Source of the DNA: an uncultured Rubripirellula sp.
GTDB lineage: Bacteria > Planctomycetota > Planctomycetia > Pirellulales > Pirellulaceae
Assembly (NCBI GenBank): GCA_938075415.1
Contig: CALJHC010000018.1
Span: 110,510 to 174,509 of the forward strand
Length of the DNA: 64,000 nucleotides
Reading direction: 5' to 3'
Part shown: in pieces, positions 1 to 8,298 of the stretch
How positions within the stretch are numbered: the first letter of the stretch is position 1
Layout: each line of letters starts with the position of its first letter
Program-made: the position numbers and the translations under genes
The notes under the pieces: model-generated
Told to the model about the DNA's origin: nothing
Databases searched by the model: none
The model's input: the letters and a program-made list of their open reading frames with translations, nothing else

Positions 1-245
1 TCCTCACCAAATTCCCGCATCGACTTACATTCCTTCGTGCAGCCGCCGGTAAAAGCCTTGGGAAACCAAGCAATCACATAGGCCTGCTTGCCTCGAAGTG
101 AACTTCCCTTGTAGGTATCGCCGTCGCTTCCAATCAATTCAAAGTCAGGCATCGCATCTCCAACACTTACCTCAGCGGTAACAAGTGTGGGAGTGACAAA
201 CCAGAGAACCCAGGTGCATATCTGACAAACGCGCCGACGAAACAT
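1..245 (-). CDS. Secreted peroxiredoxin (AhpC/TSA, BCP-like), C-terminus beyond the window
   Basis: This is the first 81 codons of a gene read leftward and cut by the window edge. The ATG at 243-245 opens a signal peptide (basic MFRRR start, hydrophobic stretch around residues 11-24), so the product is probably exported. Residues 30-60 give the beta-strand start of a thioredoxin-like peroxidase, followed by FPKAFTGGCTKEC. Cys69 in the T-x-x-C context is the expected peroxidatic cysteine. A second cysteine follows at residue 73, one residue closer than the usual C-x4-C resolving pair of PrxQ/BCP. The expected role is reduction of H2O2 or organic peroxides. The truncation prevents checking the rest of the fold. 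Confidence 0.8.
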   Translation of the reverse strand, partial: MFRRRVCQICTWVLWFVTPTLVTAEVSVGDAMPDFELIGSDGDTYKGSSLRGKQAYVIAWFPKAFTGGCTKECKSMREFGE

Positions 246-306
246 AAAATCACCTTTCAGCGTAATGTGGACTCGAAAATTGGATGATCCGATCGCAAAA
301 CGCGGC

Positions 307-1239
307 TTAAGACAACCCACCCAAGTATCCGATACTCTGTTGGATACTTTTCAACGGGTGAGGCGAATGATCCTGCTCAACGTGACAATGATCCACATTG
401 GCCTCCATGGCGGCCGAGATGATTGGAATCATGTCAATTTTACCATCTCCCAGTTCCTCAAATGCTTCTTGGGGAACCGACCCGAAATTGGGTGTCTCAA
501 CCGAAGCATTCAAATCCTTCAAATGCAACTGAGACACACGATTCTTTAATGATCGGAGCAGCGTCGCGGCGTCGCGCCCACCCACCACAACCCAGAAAAC
601 ATCGACCTCAAATTTCATATCCGGCGAGAAGCGTTCCATCATGATGTCATAGCCGCATTTGCCACCCTTCTTGGGTTCAAACTCAAAGGCGTGATTATGG
701 TACGCGAGTTGAATCCCCGACTTTTTCGCTTTCTCTGCTGCATCGTTGAAGCGGTCACAAAGCTGACGATAATCATCGAGAGTTTCCCGAACCTCACCTT
801 GCAAATAAGGAATGACCAAGTGGGACAGTCCATGCTGATTGGCCGATTCAAGAATCACGTCAAATGAGGGTACATCCTTACGAGTCGGATCTACCACCGA
901 ATCCCATGCGAAGTGAGTCGAGTTGACCTCCATCCCACAAGCCTTTGCCTCTTGGATCATCTCTTCAGCATTAGGGAATCCGTAAGGTTCCACCTGTTTG
1001 TAGCCGGCATCAGCCACAGCGCGAATCGTACCCTTTACATCCGATCCGATCTGATTTCTTAAGGTGTAAAGTTGTATTCCAATTTGCGAACGGTACCTCT
1101 CGATTGCCTTATCGGCAGCTGGTTCCTTTCCAGTCGCCCCTTCGGCAATGCGATCCAGAGCGCGGAGATACTTAGTCTTTGCGCCCGCCAGGAAAGCTGT
1201 TAGCCCAATCCCGGAGTTTAAAAATTGTCGCCGCATCAT
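307..1239 (-). CDS. Secreted sugar phosphate isomerase/epimerase, xylose-isomerase-like TIM barrel
   Basis: The 310-residue protein starts MMRRQFLNSGIG, a twin-arginine-like leader (RRxFL), with a GAGGTGA Shine-Dalgarno just upstream. The remainder is an AP-endonuclease-2/xylose-isomerase-like TIM barrel. Putative metal-site segments are visible in order: QVEPYGF near residue 84, LAYHNHAFEFE near 180, EVDVFWV near 212, LHLKDL near 240 and CHVEQDH near 290. Proteins of this family isomerise or epimerise sugars or inositol derivatives in a divalent-metal-dependent way, and planctomycetes carry many exported paralogues. The exact substrate cannot be read from the sequence. It lies 61 bp upstream of the peroxiredoxin on the same strand, so the two may be co-transcribed. 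Confidence 0.85.
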   Translation of the reverse strand: MMRRQFLNSGIGLTAFLAGAKTKYLRALDRIAEGATGKEPAADKAIERYRSQIGIQLYTLRNQIGSDVKGTIRAVADAGYKQVEPYGFPNAEEMIQEAKACGMEVNSTHFAWDSVVDPTRKDVPSFDVILESANQHGLSHLVIPYLQGEVRETLDDYRQLCDRFNDAAEKAKKSGIQLAYHNHAFEFEPKKGGKCGYDIMMERFSPDMKFEVDVFWVVVGGRDAATLLRSLKNRVSQLHLKDLNASVETPNFGSVPQEAFEELGDGKIDMIPIISAAMEANVDHCHVEQDHSPHPLKSIQQSIGYLGGLS

Positions 1240-1718
1240 GTTGTCACCTCAAAAAATCGATCTAGATTCAAAGAAAAGCCTGCACGGGTTCTCGGAAAGT
1301 ATACCAAACAACGGATTGGTCTCAGCCCGTCTCTCTTTTCAGGTAACACCAACTCTCTTATCAACCCTTGCATTCCAGTGTAAAACGGGATTAAAAATCC
1401 AGCAAACCACAAAGCGCGTATTCATGTTGCTGCCCCCCGGAATAATAACAGGCCGTTTCTTATCGACAAAATCGGTCTCTTTTTCAATTCGTTGCCGACT
1501 TATCCTTGGTCGGCAAGGTCAAAATCCTTCGTAGACCGAATTCAACCTATTCGATGCACTGTTAGAATTTATCCTCACTGCCAGTTGGGAACTCGAAAGT
1601 CATTTCACGTCACTCGAGATAACATCTGTACACCCAACACGATTCAATCAAACGGATTGATCCCGACCCGATGCGTTTTGGGGAGGGCGGGGACGCAGTC
1701 AATGAAACAAAATAGTTC
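1240..1718. other. Intergenic region without a recognised gene
   Basis: This 479-bp gap separates the divergent isomerase and hydrolase genes and should contain both promoters. Short open frames exist here, but none shows a recognisable protein or a good ribosome-binding site. No repeat or strong hairpin was noticed. Confidence 0.5.
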
Positions 1719-2984
1719 GTGCACCAACTAAAACGGTCACACCATACTGAGGGCACCGTGCCAGGAAATCGAAAACTTTCGTTCCCACATCACACACTCG
1801 AACCCGGCGAAACCCAGGGAACCGTCCAACGTATCCATGCAAGTCTGGATAATCATGCCTCCCCTGACGCCGCGAACAGAATTCAAAAAAACTTTCGCAA
1901 CCAGAAGACTGCGGTCATTCTTCTAATCCACGGAACATTTGTCGGGGATGATCTTTCCGGTGCCTTTCGGCAGATATCACGAATTGCGCCGGCAATTGGA
2001 AATCGTCTTCGTGATATTGCCAAAGTCGGATCCGATCAGGTTCTCGGCGAACGCGGAAATTTCACCTCCAAATACGCCAACGCATTGGAAACCTACCTCA
2101 ACCCAATCAATCAACCCGATCCTTTGAAGTCAGCTATCGAAGTAAAACGATTCCTATGGTCCGGCGAAAATCACCACCTCGGTCGACTTGACGGTGTCAT
2201 GAGACTGACTAATGAACTGCACAGCATTTCGAGCCGCCTGAAAAACGATGCCCGAGTCCTAGCTATCGCACACAGCCATGGTGGAAATCTTCTAGCTTTG
2301 CTGTCACTAATCGCAAATGCGACCGACCAACAGAAAACCATTTTCTTTCGCCTTCTTGGACAGGCATACCGCCCAACATCAGATGGGCCACCAATCCCTA
2401 AAAACGAATCGTCCCTAGGCCCCGGAAACCGCTCCGCTAACCCTCCCGAGTGGGAACGAGCTCAACAGCTTCTCCTTTCACCCAATGCACTGCCAAAGCT
2501 TGACATCGTCACACTCGGAACGCCCCTTCGTTATCGCTGGAATCTGCGTCCAACCGAACGTCTACTGCATTTAATACACCATCGTGTAATCGATAAGGAC
2601 CAACCGCTTATCGCCAGAATCCCTCGATCCCCAGAGGATCTACGAAGTGCAAGCTCTGGTGATTTCATCCAGCAGTTGGGGATCGGTGGATCTGATTTTC
2701 GCCCCCCCTTCTTCGCAGTGCGAGAGCGAATCCTCAACGCCAAGCTGGCGCGTATTTTTGAGTCCACAGTACGACGACGTGACTACCCGCAAAAACTCAG
2801 GCAAGGAAGGAGAGTCTCCAGCGATGGTTCCACACTACTAATCGATTACTCAGTGGAACAAAATAGTCAGGCTGAACGATTACTCGGGCACGGGGTCTAT
2901 ACCGACCCACAATGGATCCCCATGCATATGAATTTGGTAACAGAACACTTTGCAAACAATGTGTGCGATCCACGCAAGCACTAA
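1719..2984 (+). CDS. Alpha/beta-hydrolase-fold protein of unknown substrate
   Basis: The reading frame gives 421 residues, starting from GTG. The true start may be further in, because the first 60 residues look non-conserved and no clear Shine-Dalgarno precedes the GTG. From residue 64 a hydrolase core is visible: a hydrophobic strand leading into LIHGTF (residues 69-74, the usual oxyanion loop position), and AIAHSHGGN (183-190), a nucleophile elbow with Ser186 as probable catalytic serine. This resembles lipase/esterase-like proteins with G-x-S-x-G, with Ala-His in place of the usual Gly-His. The acid and histidine residues cannot be assigned with certainty. There is no signal peptide, so it is probably cytoplasmic. 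It stands alone, convergent with the oleC-like gene. Confidence 0.65.
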   Translation: MHQLKRSHHTEGTVPGNRKLSFPHHTLEPGETQGTVQRIHASLDNHASPDAANRIQKNFRNQKTAVILLIHGTFVGDDLSGAFRQISRIAPAIGNRLRDIAKVGSDQVLGERGNFTSKYANALETYLNPINQPDPLKSAIEVKRFLWSGENHHLGRLDGVMRLTNELHSISSRLKNDARVLAIAHSHGGNLLALLSLIANATDQQKTIFFRLLGQAYRPTSDGPPIPKNESSLGPGNRSANPPEWERAQQLLLSPNALPKLDIVTLGTPLRYRWNLRPTERLLHLIHHRVIDKDQPLIARIPRSPEDLRSASSGDFIQQLGIGGSDFRPPFFAVRERILNAKLARIFESTVRRRDYPQKLRQGRRVSSDGSTLLIDYSVEQNSQAERLLGHGVYTDPQWIPMHMNLVTEHFANNVCDPRKH

Positions 2985-3303
2985 CGTAGCCCGCGGGTAA
3001 ATCGGACCTCAAATCAACCACAGCAATGAGTCGCGCAGAACAATTTCTAACTCAGTCGTACGCAGCGTTCGCAACTTCCTACCTGACGCGCCAGCGAGAG
3101 ATCCAAACGCTTTCTTTCCATCGGGCGTTGCCCGTCTTCTTTCCGAGTCTTGACCGAAGAGTGAGCATCTGCGCCGAAGAAAAACGCATGACTTGGCTGG
3201 TCGAGTACCCGCATTCGAAAGACGGAAGAAAAACCGCCTCTAAGACATTATCTCGCGATCCCCAACACTAAGTCACACTTCAGACGAACATTGTTCAACA
3301 AAC
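2985..3303. other. Convergent intergenic region, no supported gene
   Basis: This 319-bp stretch lies between two convergent genes. An 81-codon plus-strand frame (3026-3271) is open but resembles nothing recognised and has no ribosome-binding site. No clear rho-independent terminator was seen. Confidence 0.4.
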
Positions 3304-5010
3304 TCATCCATTTGATAAGGGCTTGGCGAAATCTTCTAATTTGATTTCCGTGGCAAGCTTCTCTCTAAAAATCTTGCTATTGTGCCGAATATCGACTGGC
3401 AAAGGTTCATCACGAATTCCGATTCGTTCGAGGCGTCGTGTCAGTGGATTTCGCTTGGCGAGGTTTTGCAATTCGCCCTCGATAGCTCGTCGCTCTTCAG
3501 TCGACCTCGGTTGAAACTCAGGAAAAAGCTCCACCAAAATTACCGGGATCTGATCCCCAGCAGAGCCGAGCCCAATTAATGCACTTCGATAAACCTTGGG
3601 ATGAGCATTAAAAACGGCTTCACACGGGACAGTGTATAACACGCGATTTTGACAAACGACTCGGTGTGCTTTGCGGCCACAGAACCAGAACCGGTCGCGT
3701 TGATCAAGGTACCCAACATCCCCCATCCGATGCCAAATCCGATCTTGATCCTTCACCTTGTGAACGGCATTTTGATCAGCACGCACCACATACTGCTCGG
3801 TTACCATCGGGCCGCTAACCATCAGTTCACCGATTTTGCCTCTCGAGAGTTCATTGGTTTCAGAGATATCACCCAGCGGACCATCAACAATTTCGATCAC
3901 CTTCCATTCCACCCCTTCAAACCGACTTCCCACACAGGTTCCTTTTCCTTTTTCAGCAGCCGGTCCTGTCTCCGCAATAATCTCACGCGACTCGATGGAA
4001 GCAATCGGCAGGGCTTCGGTGGATCCGTAAGGCGTAACGATCATTGCCTCTGGGTCAATTAATGCACGTAGGCTTTTCAGCGTGCTGGCAGGAACGGGGG
4101 CACCCGCGGAGAGAACTCGTTTCAAGGTAGGAAATGGCCGCTTTGTCTGATTCTCTTCGCACCAACGGACAACTCGATTCCATAATGCGGGCGAACCAAA
4201 TGCCTGATCGACCTCCCATTGTGTGGCGGCTTCCATCAGTCGCTTCGGATTAACGGAGGCTGGCCGCGTTGGATCCATGTCGGGGATAATTGTTGTCACC
4301 CCCATGACCGCATCAAAAAGGCCAAAAAGTGGGAAACAAGCTAGGTCCTTGGATCCTCGATGAATATCGTACCGTTCTCGGATTCTATCAATCTGCGCAT
4401 GAAAGGTGCCGTGCGTGTAAAGGACGCCTTTCGGGGGCCCGGTACTACCGGTGGTGAAGATCACTGCGGCCGGGTCGGTGCGTTCTCGAGCAATCGGTTC
4501 GCAAGTATTCTCTACCCGCCCGCCACGAGCGATGATCTGGGAAAGCGTCTTACCACCCCAAAACCATCGACGCCCTGTCGTGACATTCCAAATCGCCTTG
4601 GGAAACCGTCCACGAAGCATGCAGCGGGTCGCCTGAGCCTTGGGAATTCCAACGAAACCATCTGGTTCACTATCACTCAAGCACTTAATCAGGTGCTTAC
4701 GTCCCATACCCGGATCAATAAGGACAACAACGACACCAGCTTTCAAGAGACCGAAAACTAATTCTATAAATTGACCACCGAACGGTACGAGCATCACCAG
4801 CCGCATTCCCGGCTTCACTCCCCAATCCAACAGGCCCTTCGCAATCTCGTCGCTTCGCCGATCAAGCGATTGAAAGGTTGAAACGCTGTAACTTCTCGTT
4901 CCATCCTCACGGACCGGGCCATCGGGCTGGGCGACAGCCACGGCACTCGGCATCAGAGAGGCCACCACTTTCAGACGACCCGCGATGTTCTGCCCCAATT
5001 CAGTTGCCAC
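3304..5010 (-). CDS. oleC: OleC-like AMP-dependent synthetase (beta-lactone synthetase family)
   Basis: The 568-residue adenylate-forming enzyme carries the phosphate-binding loop TTGSTGPPKG (186-195) and the YGSTE adenine-site motif (328-332). Several further stretches match OleC of long-chain olefin biosynthesis as I remember it from Stenotrophomonas: DMDPTRP (244-250), FGSPALW, SAGAPVP, HRMGDVGYLD, RFWFCGRK and a C-terminal PVDIRHNSKI. OleC converts a 2-alkyl-3-hydroxy fatty acid to a beta-lactone with ATP, after OleA and OleD and before OleB. The GTG start overlaps the stop of the upstream ATP-grasp gene by one base (TAGTG), so translation is probably coupled. No oleA, oleB or oleD is in the window. 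Family membership looks firm; the substrate here is open because the neighbours are C1 genes. Confidence 0.85.
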   Translation of the reverse strand: MATELGQNIAGRLKVVASLMPSAVAVAQPDGPVREDGTRSYSVSTFQSLDRRSDEIAKGLLDWGVKPGMRLVMLVPFGGQFIELVFGLLKAGVVVVLIDPGMGRKHLIKCLSDSEPDGFVGIPKAQATRCMLRGRFPKAIWNVTTGRRWFWGGKTLSQIIARGGRVENTCEPIARERTDPAAVIFTTGSTGPPKGVLYTHGTFHAQIDRIRERYDIHRGSKDLACFPLFGLFDAVMGVTTIIPDMDPTRPASVNPKRLMEAATQWEVDQAFGSPALWNRVVRWCEENQTKRPFPTLKRVLSAGAPVPASTLKSLRALIDPEAMIVTPYGSTEALPIASIESREIIAETGPAAEKGKGTCVGSRFEGVEWKVIEIVDGPLGDISETNELSRGKIGELMVSGPMVTEQYVVRADQNAVHKVKDQDRIWHRMGDVGYLDQRDRFWFCGRKAHRVVCQNRVLYTVPCEAVFNAHPKVYRSALIGLGSAGDQIPVILVELFPEFQPRSTEERRAIEGELQNLAKRNPLTRRLERIGIRDEPLPVDIRHNSKIFREKLATEIKLEDFAKPLSNG

Positions 5011-6032
5011 TAGCGTGCTCCAACATTGGAATTCTGGGCAGCGGATTTTAGAAGGCCAACGATCTTTTCCGCGATTGGCTCCTCAACCACTCTCTGTGCG
5101 CCCTTCCAGCCAGGTATCGCATTCACTTCGATCACGCAACCTTCATCTCGTTCGCCCTCGAGCATGTCGACGGCAGCATAGGTCAAACCCAACGACCTGC
5201 ATATCACGGTGGCCATCTCATGCTGAGCTAAATCTACTCCAATTCTTTCGCTAACTGCACCGCCAGATACATTCGTCCGAAAATCAGAATCATTTCGTCT
5301 TCGAATGGCGATCACTTCCTCACCAATGACCAAGTAACGAATATCACGACCACCGGGTGGCACGAAACGTTGCACGTAAAAAACAGCCGAAAGTTGGTCC
5401 AGAGCCGAGAAAGCGTACCAGGCCAGTTCGGAATCCCTCAGACGCATCACCCCGCGACCCTCACCGCCAAAGATTGGTTTCACCACACAATCCCCACCCA
5501 TGCTTTCGAACGCCTCCATCGCATCGGACCGGTTTTGTGCGACGTGAGTTTCTGGAACAGGGTACCCCAATTGTGAAACACGACTCAGCGTTGCGAACTT
5601 ATCGATCGCAAGCTCGAGAGACCTTGGATTATTGACCACCGGAGGAAAAAAACCCATCTGACCGCTCGTTTCAACAGACACCACAGGCTCAGACGAGCCA
5701 CGATCCTTAGCACTCCATCGTGCCGCTGCCCCAAGGCCACTGCCCGCCCGACACGGCTCAGCTGCACGATGTTGCGACTCGTGCATCATTGCTAACCGAA
5801 ACGTGATCTGCTCCAACGAGCCCGCTGGCATGGTGCGTGCGAGGACCACGTCAAAATCCTTCATCTCGCCAGCTTCGCATCGCATCCCCAAACCGTCGGG
5901 TTCAACCGTTGCTTGAAGCGACTCGTAACTGCTTGCATGAAAGTCGCACCCGAGCCGACCACTAGCTCGCCGAAGTTCAGACGCATGCCAACCTTCCCCA
6001 GCACCCAAGCATAAAATCCGGTGATTACTCAT
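5010..6032 (-). CDS. RimK-like ATP-grasp ligase of the H4MPT gene cluster
   Basis: The 340-residue protein has the ATP-grasp lysine/loop segment VVKPIFGGEGRG (183-194), the downstream FVPPGGRDIRY segment (223-233) and the metal-binding IEVNAIPGWKG (301-311). ATP-grasp enzymes of the RimK group join a carboxylate, often glutamate, to an amine through an acyl phosphate. A RimK-like gene next to mch is a known feature of tetrahydromethanopterin C1 clusters in methylotrophs and planctomycetes, where a role in the cofactor's side chain or biosynthesis is suspected. The gene overlaps mch by 4 bp (ATGA) and the oleC-like gene by 1 bp. An Ala/Gly/Ser-rich stretch at about residues 84-134 looks like an insertion before the conserved NNPRSLELAIDKF segment. 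Confidence 0.8.
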   Translation of the reverse strand: MSNHRILCLGAGEGWHASELRRASGRLGCDFHASSYESLQATVEPDGLGMRCEAGEMKDFDVVLARTMPAGSLEQITFRLAMMHESQHRAAEPCRAGSGLGAAARWSAKDRGSSEPVVSVETSGQMGFFPPVVNNPRSLELAIDKFATLSRVSQLGYPVPETHVAQNRSDAMEAFESMGGDCVVKPIFGGEGRGVMRLRDSELAWYAFSALDQLSAVFYVQRFVPPGGRDIRYLVIGEEVIAIRRRNDSDFRTNVSGGAVSERIGVDLAQHEMATVICRSLGLTYAAVDMLEGERDEGCVIEVNAIPGWKGAQRVVEEPIAEKIVGLLKSAAQNSNVGAR

Positions 6033-6976
6033 GTGAGGAATGACTCTCTTAACACTTTGGCTTCAAATCGCCCGGCCGTCCAAGTCCTGCCACTTCTCAG
6101 GTTATGAATCGTTACCACAGCGGGACTGAACAACAGGGGATCAACACGATAGAAATCGTATTGGTAATCCTTGAATACCTTTGCAAAAGGCCGCCCGTGA
6201 TCCGTCGAAGAACAACTTGGAACCTTCTCGATTACGTCAGCGACCGCATCGTCATCATGGTCTACCCAAAGTGAGACATTCGCGCCATAGAGCATCGCAT
6301 CATTGGTTCGCCCAATTCCCCCGACCACATCCCCACGCTTTGCAGGCGGTGGAAGTGGCGCCAAGCCAGTGGCTGAGACAATCGTTTTGACATCAAATTT
6401 CAACTCGTGCAACTTATGCATCGCAGTTTCAACACTCCTGGCGACAACTTGAACACTGCCCGCAACGGAAGTGCTCGGAGCGACCGCGATTCGTAATTGC
6501 CCGACCTCTAAACCACAATCTTCCGCAATGCTTTTGACAGCGGCGTTGGTCGGCAGCGTCTCCGATTCCAAGACACCAACCACTGGTTGAACGGCCTCCA
6601 GGAGATCCAAATCCGTCAAAACAGCTTCGCGTCCACGAACCATCCGCATCGGTCCGCTGCCCATCGCAAAATAATCATCGGCCTTCACAGGCCAACCAGC
6701 GTATTGACACCCCAGGCAGGCTAACAGGGGTTGGTCGGTTTGAACAAAAACAGCCTGTCCAACAACGAATTCAGAACGATCAACCGGAACCAATTGAACC
6801 GAAGAAAGCCCCCCCATGCACAAGTCAGCTAAACCAATTCCAATCCCAAGACCTCCATGACATGCAACACCCGCATCAATAACTTTTGCACCCTCAATCT
6901 GCTCAGCACGCCCACCCAGTGAAGCAATCCGCTGAAATAGTTCGTCAAATCGGTTGCATGTGATTGAATTAGTCAT
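6029..6976 (-). CDS. mch: Methenyltetrahydromethanopterin cyclohydrolase
   Basis: The 315-residue product matches Mch throughout: the GGLGIGIGLADLCMGGL segment (41-57), CLGCQYAGWPVKADDYFAMGSGPMR (87-111) and the C-terminal KDYQYDFYRVDPLLFSPA. Mch interconverts methenyl- and formyl-H4MPT in the cytoplasm, the middle of the H4MPT-linked formaldehyde oxidation route. It occurs in methanogens, methylotrophic proteobacteria and planctomycetes. The length is normal for the family. It is the first gene of a minus-strand operon with the ATP-grasp and oleC-like genes. The start ATG at 6974-6976 has no evident Shine-Dalgarno. The upstream region is shared divergently with def and contains the 21-bp tandem repeats. 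Confidence 0.95.
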   Translation of the reverse strand: MTNSITCNRFDELFQRIASLGGRAEQIEGAKVIDAGVACHGGLGIGIGLADLCMGGLSSVQLVPVDRSEFVVGQAVFVQTDQPLLACLGCQYAGWPVKADDYFAMGSGPMRMVRGREAVLTDLDLLEAVQPVVGVLESETLPTNAAVKSIAEDCGLEVGQLRIAVAPSTSVAGSVQVVARSVETAMHKLHELKFDVKTIVSATGLAPLPPPAKRGDVVGGIGRTNDAMLYGANVSLWVDHDDDAVADVIEKVPSCSSTDHGRPFAKVFKDYQYDFYRVDPLLFSPAVVTIHNLRSGRTWTAGRFEAKVLRESFLT

Positions 6977-7665
6977 GCCAAAATATTGGTAGAAATATTG
7001 TCAAATGTCTAGCGGTCTTAGAATCAGAGCGGGTCGAAATCCCGTCCTGAGCAATCAAAAGCTCCATCAACGGGCAATCGGAACGCACCCTCCCGGGGAC
7101 GCACGGCATTCCGAGGTAAACCAGAGAACCCATGGCGGTTCTTTCCATCGTCAGCGTGCTCACGGGGGCCCCCTATCAGGCTGCAACCCGTTCTCAACCC
7201 AAAGCCTCTGGACCATCTTCACGAGACAGGAACACTGGGTTGCCAAAAAGACGAGCTGCATCAACCTTTTGCGCAATGCTCTGCACCCAGAACGCATTGC
7301 TCCCCACCCAGATCGCATTGCTCTGCACCCAGATCGCATTGCTCTAAACCCTGTTCGCAATGCTCTAAACCGTGTTCGCAATGCTCCGAAACCCTGTTTG
7401 CAATACTCACCACCCAGATCGCCATTTTGGAACCTAGCCCGAAAGAATCCGGGAGCGAGCACGACTTTTCAACGCCCACCAGCAAAACCCATCTTCCCGA
7501 ATCCACCCGGCAACACCCGCCGAACCACTTCCGCCCCCTGCCATTTGTCACAGAAATCGATCATTCTTAAGGAGTACCCTTGTGACTCACTCGGCTCATG
7601 CCAGTGAGAGTCAGAGCCAGCCGAAAGTTGGCTGCAAAGACCCCGAAACGCTACGTTAAATCAAC
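6977..7665. other. Divergent intergenic region between mch and def
   Basis: This 689-bp gap must hold promoters for the mch operon and for def-fmt. Its main content is the tandem repeat array at 7273-7420. Near def, two imperfect inverted repeats occur around 7580-7613 (GACTCACT...AGTGAGAGTC) and 7618-7632 (AGCCAG...TTGGCT), which could fold in the def leader. Open frames on both strands across the array are consequences of the repeat period (21 = 7 codons) and are not called. Confidence 0.45.
7273..7420. repeat. Seven imperfect 21-bp tandem repeats
   Basis: Consecutive units begin at 7273, 7294, 7315, 7336, 7357, 7378 and 7400. The consensus is close to GCATTGCTCTGCACCCAGAT plus C, and the sixth unit is 22 bp. 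Units 1-3 and 7 share the CACCCAGA half; units 4-6 share the variant AAACCnTGTT half, so the array consists of two sub-types. Because the period is 21 bp, most frames stay open and encode meaningless heptad repeats on the minus strand. The array lies in the mch/def divergent region. Confidence 0.9.
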
Positions 7666-8250
7666 ATGCAACTAAGCATCATCCAGTACCCCCATCCAAC
7701 CCTTCGCGTACGCAGTAAACCAATCCGCAGAGTCGATAAACAACTGCGAATGCTTGTCGAGCAAATGCTCGAACTGATGTATGCCGCTGAGGGCGTGGGG
7801 CTTGCCGCTAATCAGGTCAACCTTCCGATACGCTTATTCGTCGCCAACGCCGCAGGAAATCGCGAAGAGGGCGAAGAGCTAGTGATTATCAATCCCGAAA
7901 TACAATTTCCAAAAGGTAACGAAACGGCGCAAGAAGGTTGCCTCAGCCTGCCAGGTATCTACGGCAACGTTAAACGTCCAAAGTCCATTAAATTGAGTGC
8001 CTACGATCTGGATGGAAATTCAATTGACTGCGAGGTGGATGGATTCTTGGCTCGTGTGATTCAGCATGAGAACGATCATCTTAACGGCGTTCTATTTTTC
8101 GACAGAATGTCAGATGAGAGCCGGCGGGACTTGGATGATCGGATTGCAGAGATGGAAACGGTCTATCGAAGCAAGCAGGCAACCGGTGGAATTGAAGCAG
8201 ACCCACAACTGATTGCAGAACTTGACCAATGGTACAATCTTTACTGCTAA
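7666..8250 (+). CDS. def: Peptide deformylase
   Basis: The 194-residue protein shows all three deformylase motifs: GVGLAANQ (43-50, motif I GxGxAAxQ), EGCLS (90-94, motif II with metal-ligand Cys92) and HENDH (134-138, motif III HExDH with two metal-ligand histidines and the catalytic Glu). It removes the formyl group from nascent proteins in the cytoplasm using Fe2+ or another divalent metal. The length is typical with a slightly extended C-terminus. It is followed after 48 bp by fmt, the classic def-fmt pair in which the formyl group is added and removed. Confidence 0.97.
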   Translation: MQLSIIQYPHPTLRVRSKPIRRVDKQLRMLVEQMLELMYAAEGVGLAANQVNLPIRLFVANAAGNREEGEELVIINPEIQFPKGNETAQEGCLSLPGIYGNVKRPKSIKLSAYDLDGNSIDCEVDGFLARVIQHENDHLNGVLFFDRMSDESRRDLDDRIAEMETVYRSKQATGGIEADPQLIAELDQWYNLYC

Positions 8251-8298
8251 GTCAACTAATTCACAAATGCCCCGAATACTCCGGTTAAGGACGACTGC

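Noticed and set aside
3026..3271. 81-codon plus-strand frame in the convergent gap
   Set aside because: No Shine-Dalgarno, no recognisable product, and a typical chance length here.
7273..7420. A CRISPR array
   Set aside because: Units are directly contiguous at 21 bp with no spacers, and no cas genes are nearby.
7160..7462. Minus-strand frames with heptad repeats (ALRTGFR, EQCDLG types) over the 7273-7420 array
   Set aside because: They are generated by the 21-bp period of the DNA repeat in two frames at once, with no ribosome-binding site and no domain. A protein would not need two equally open repeat frames.
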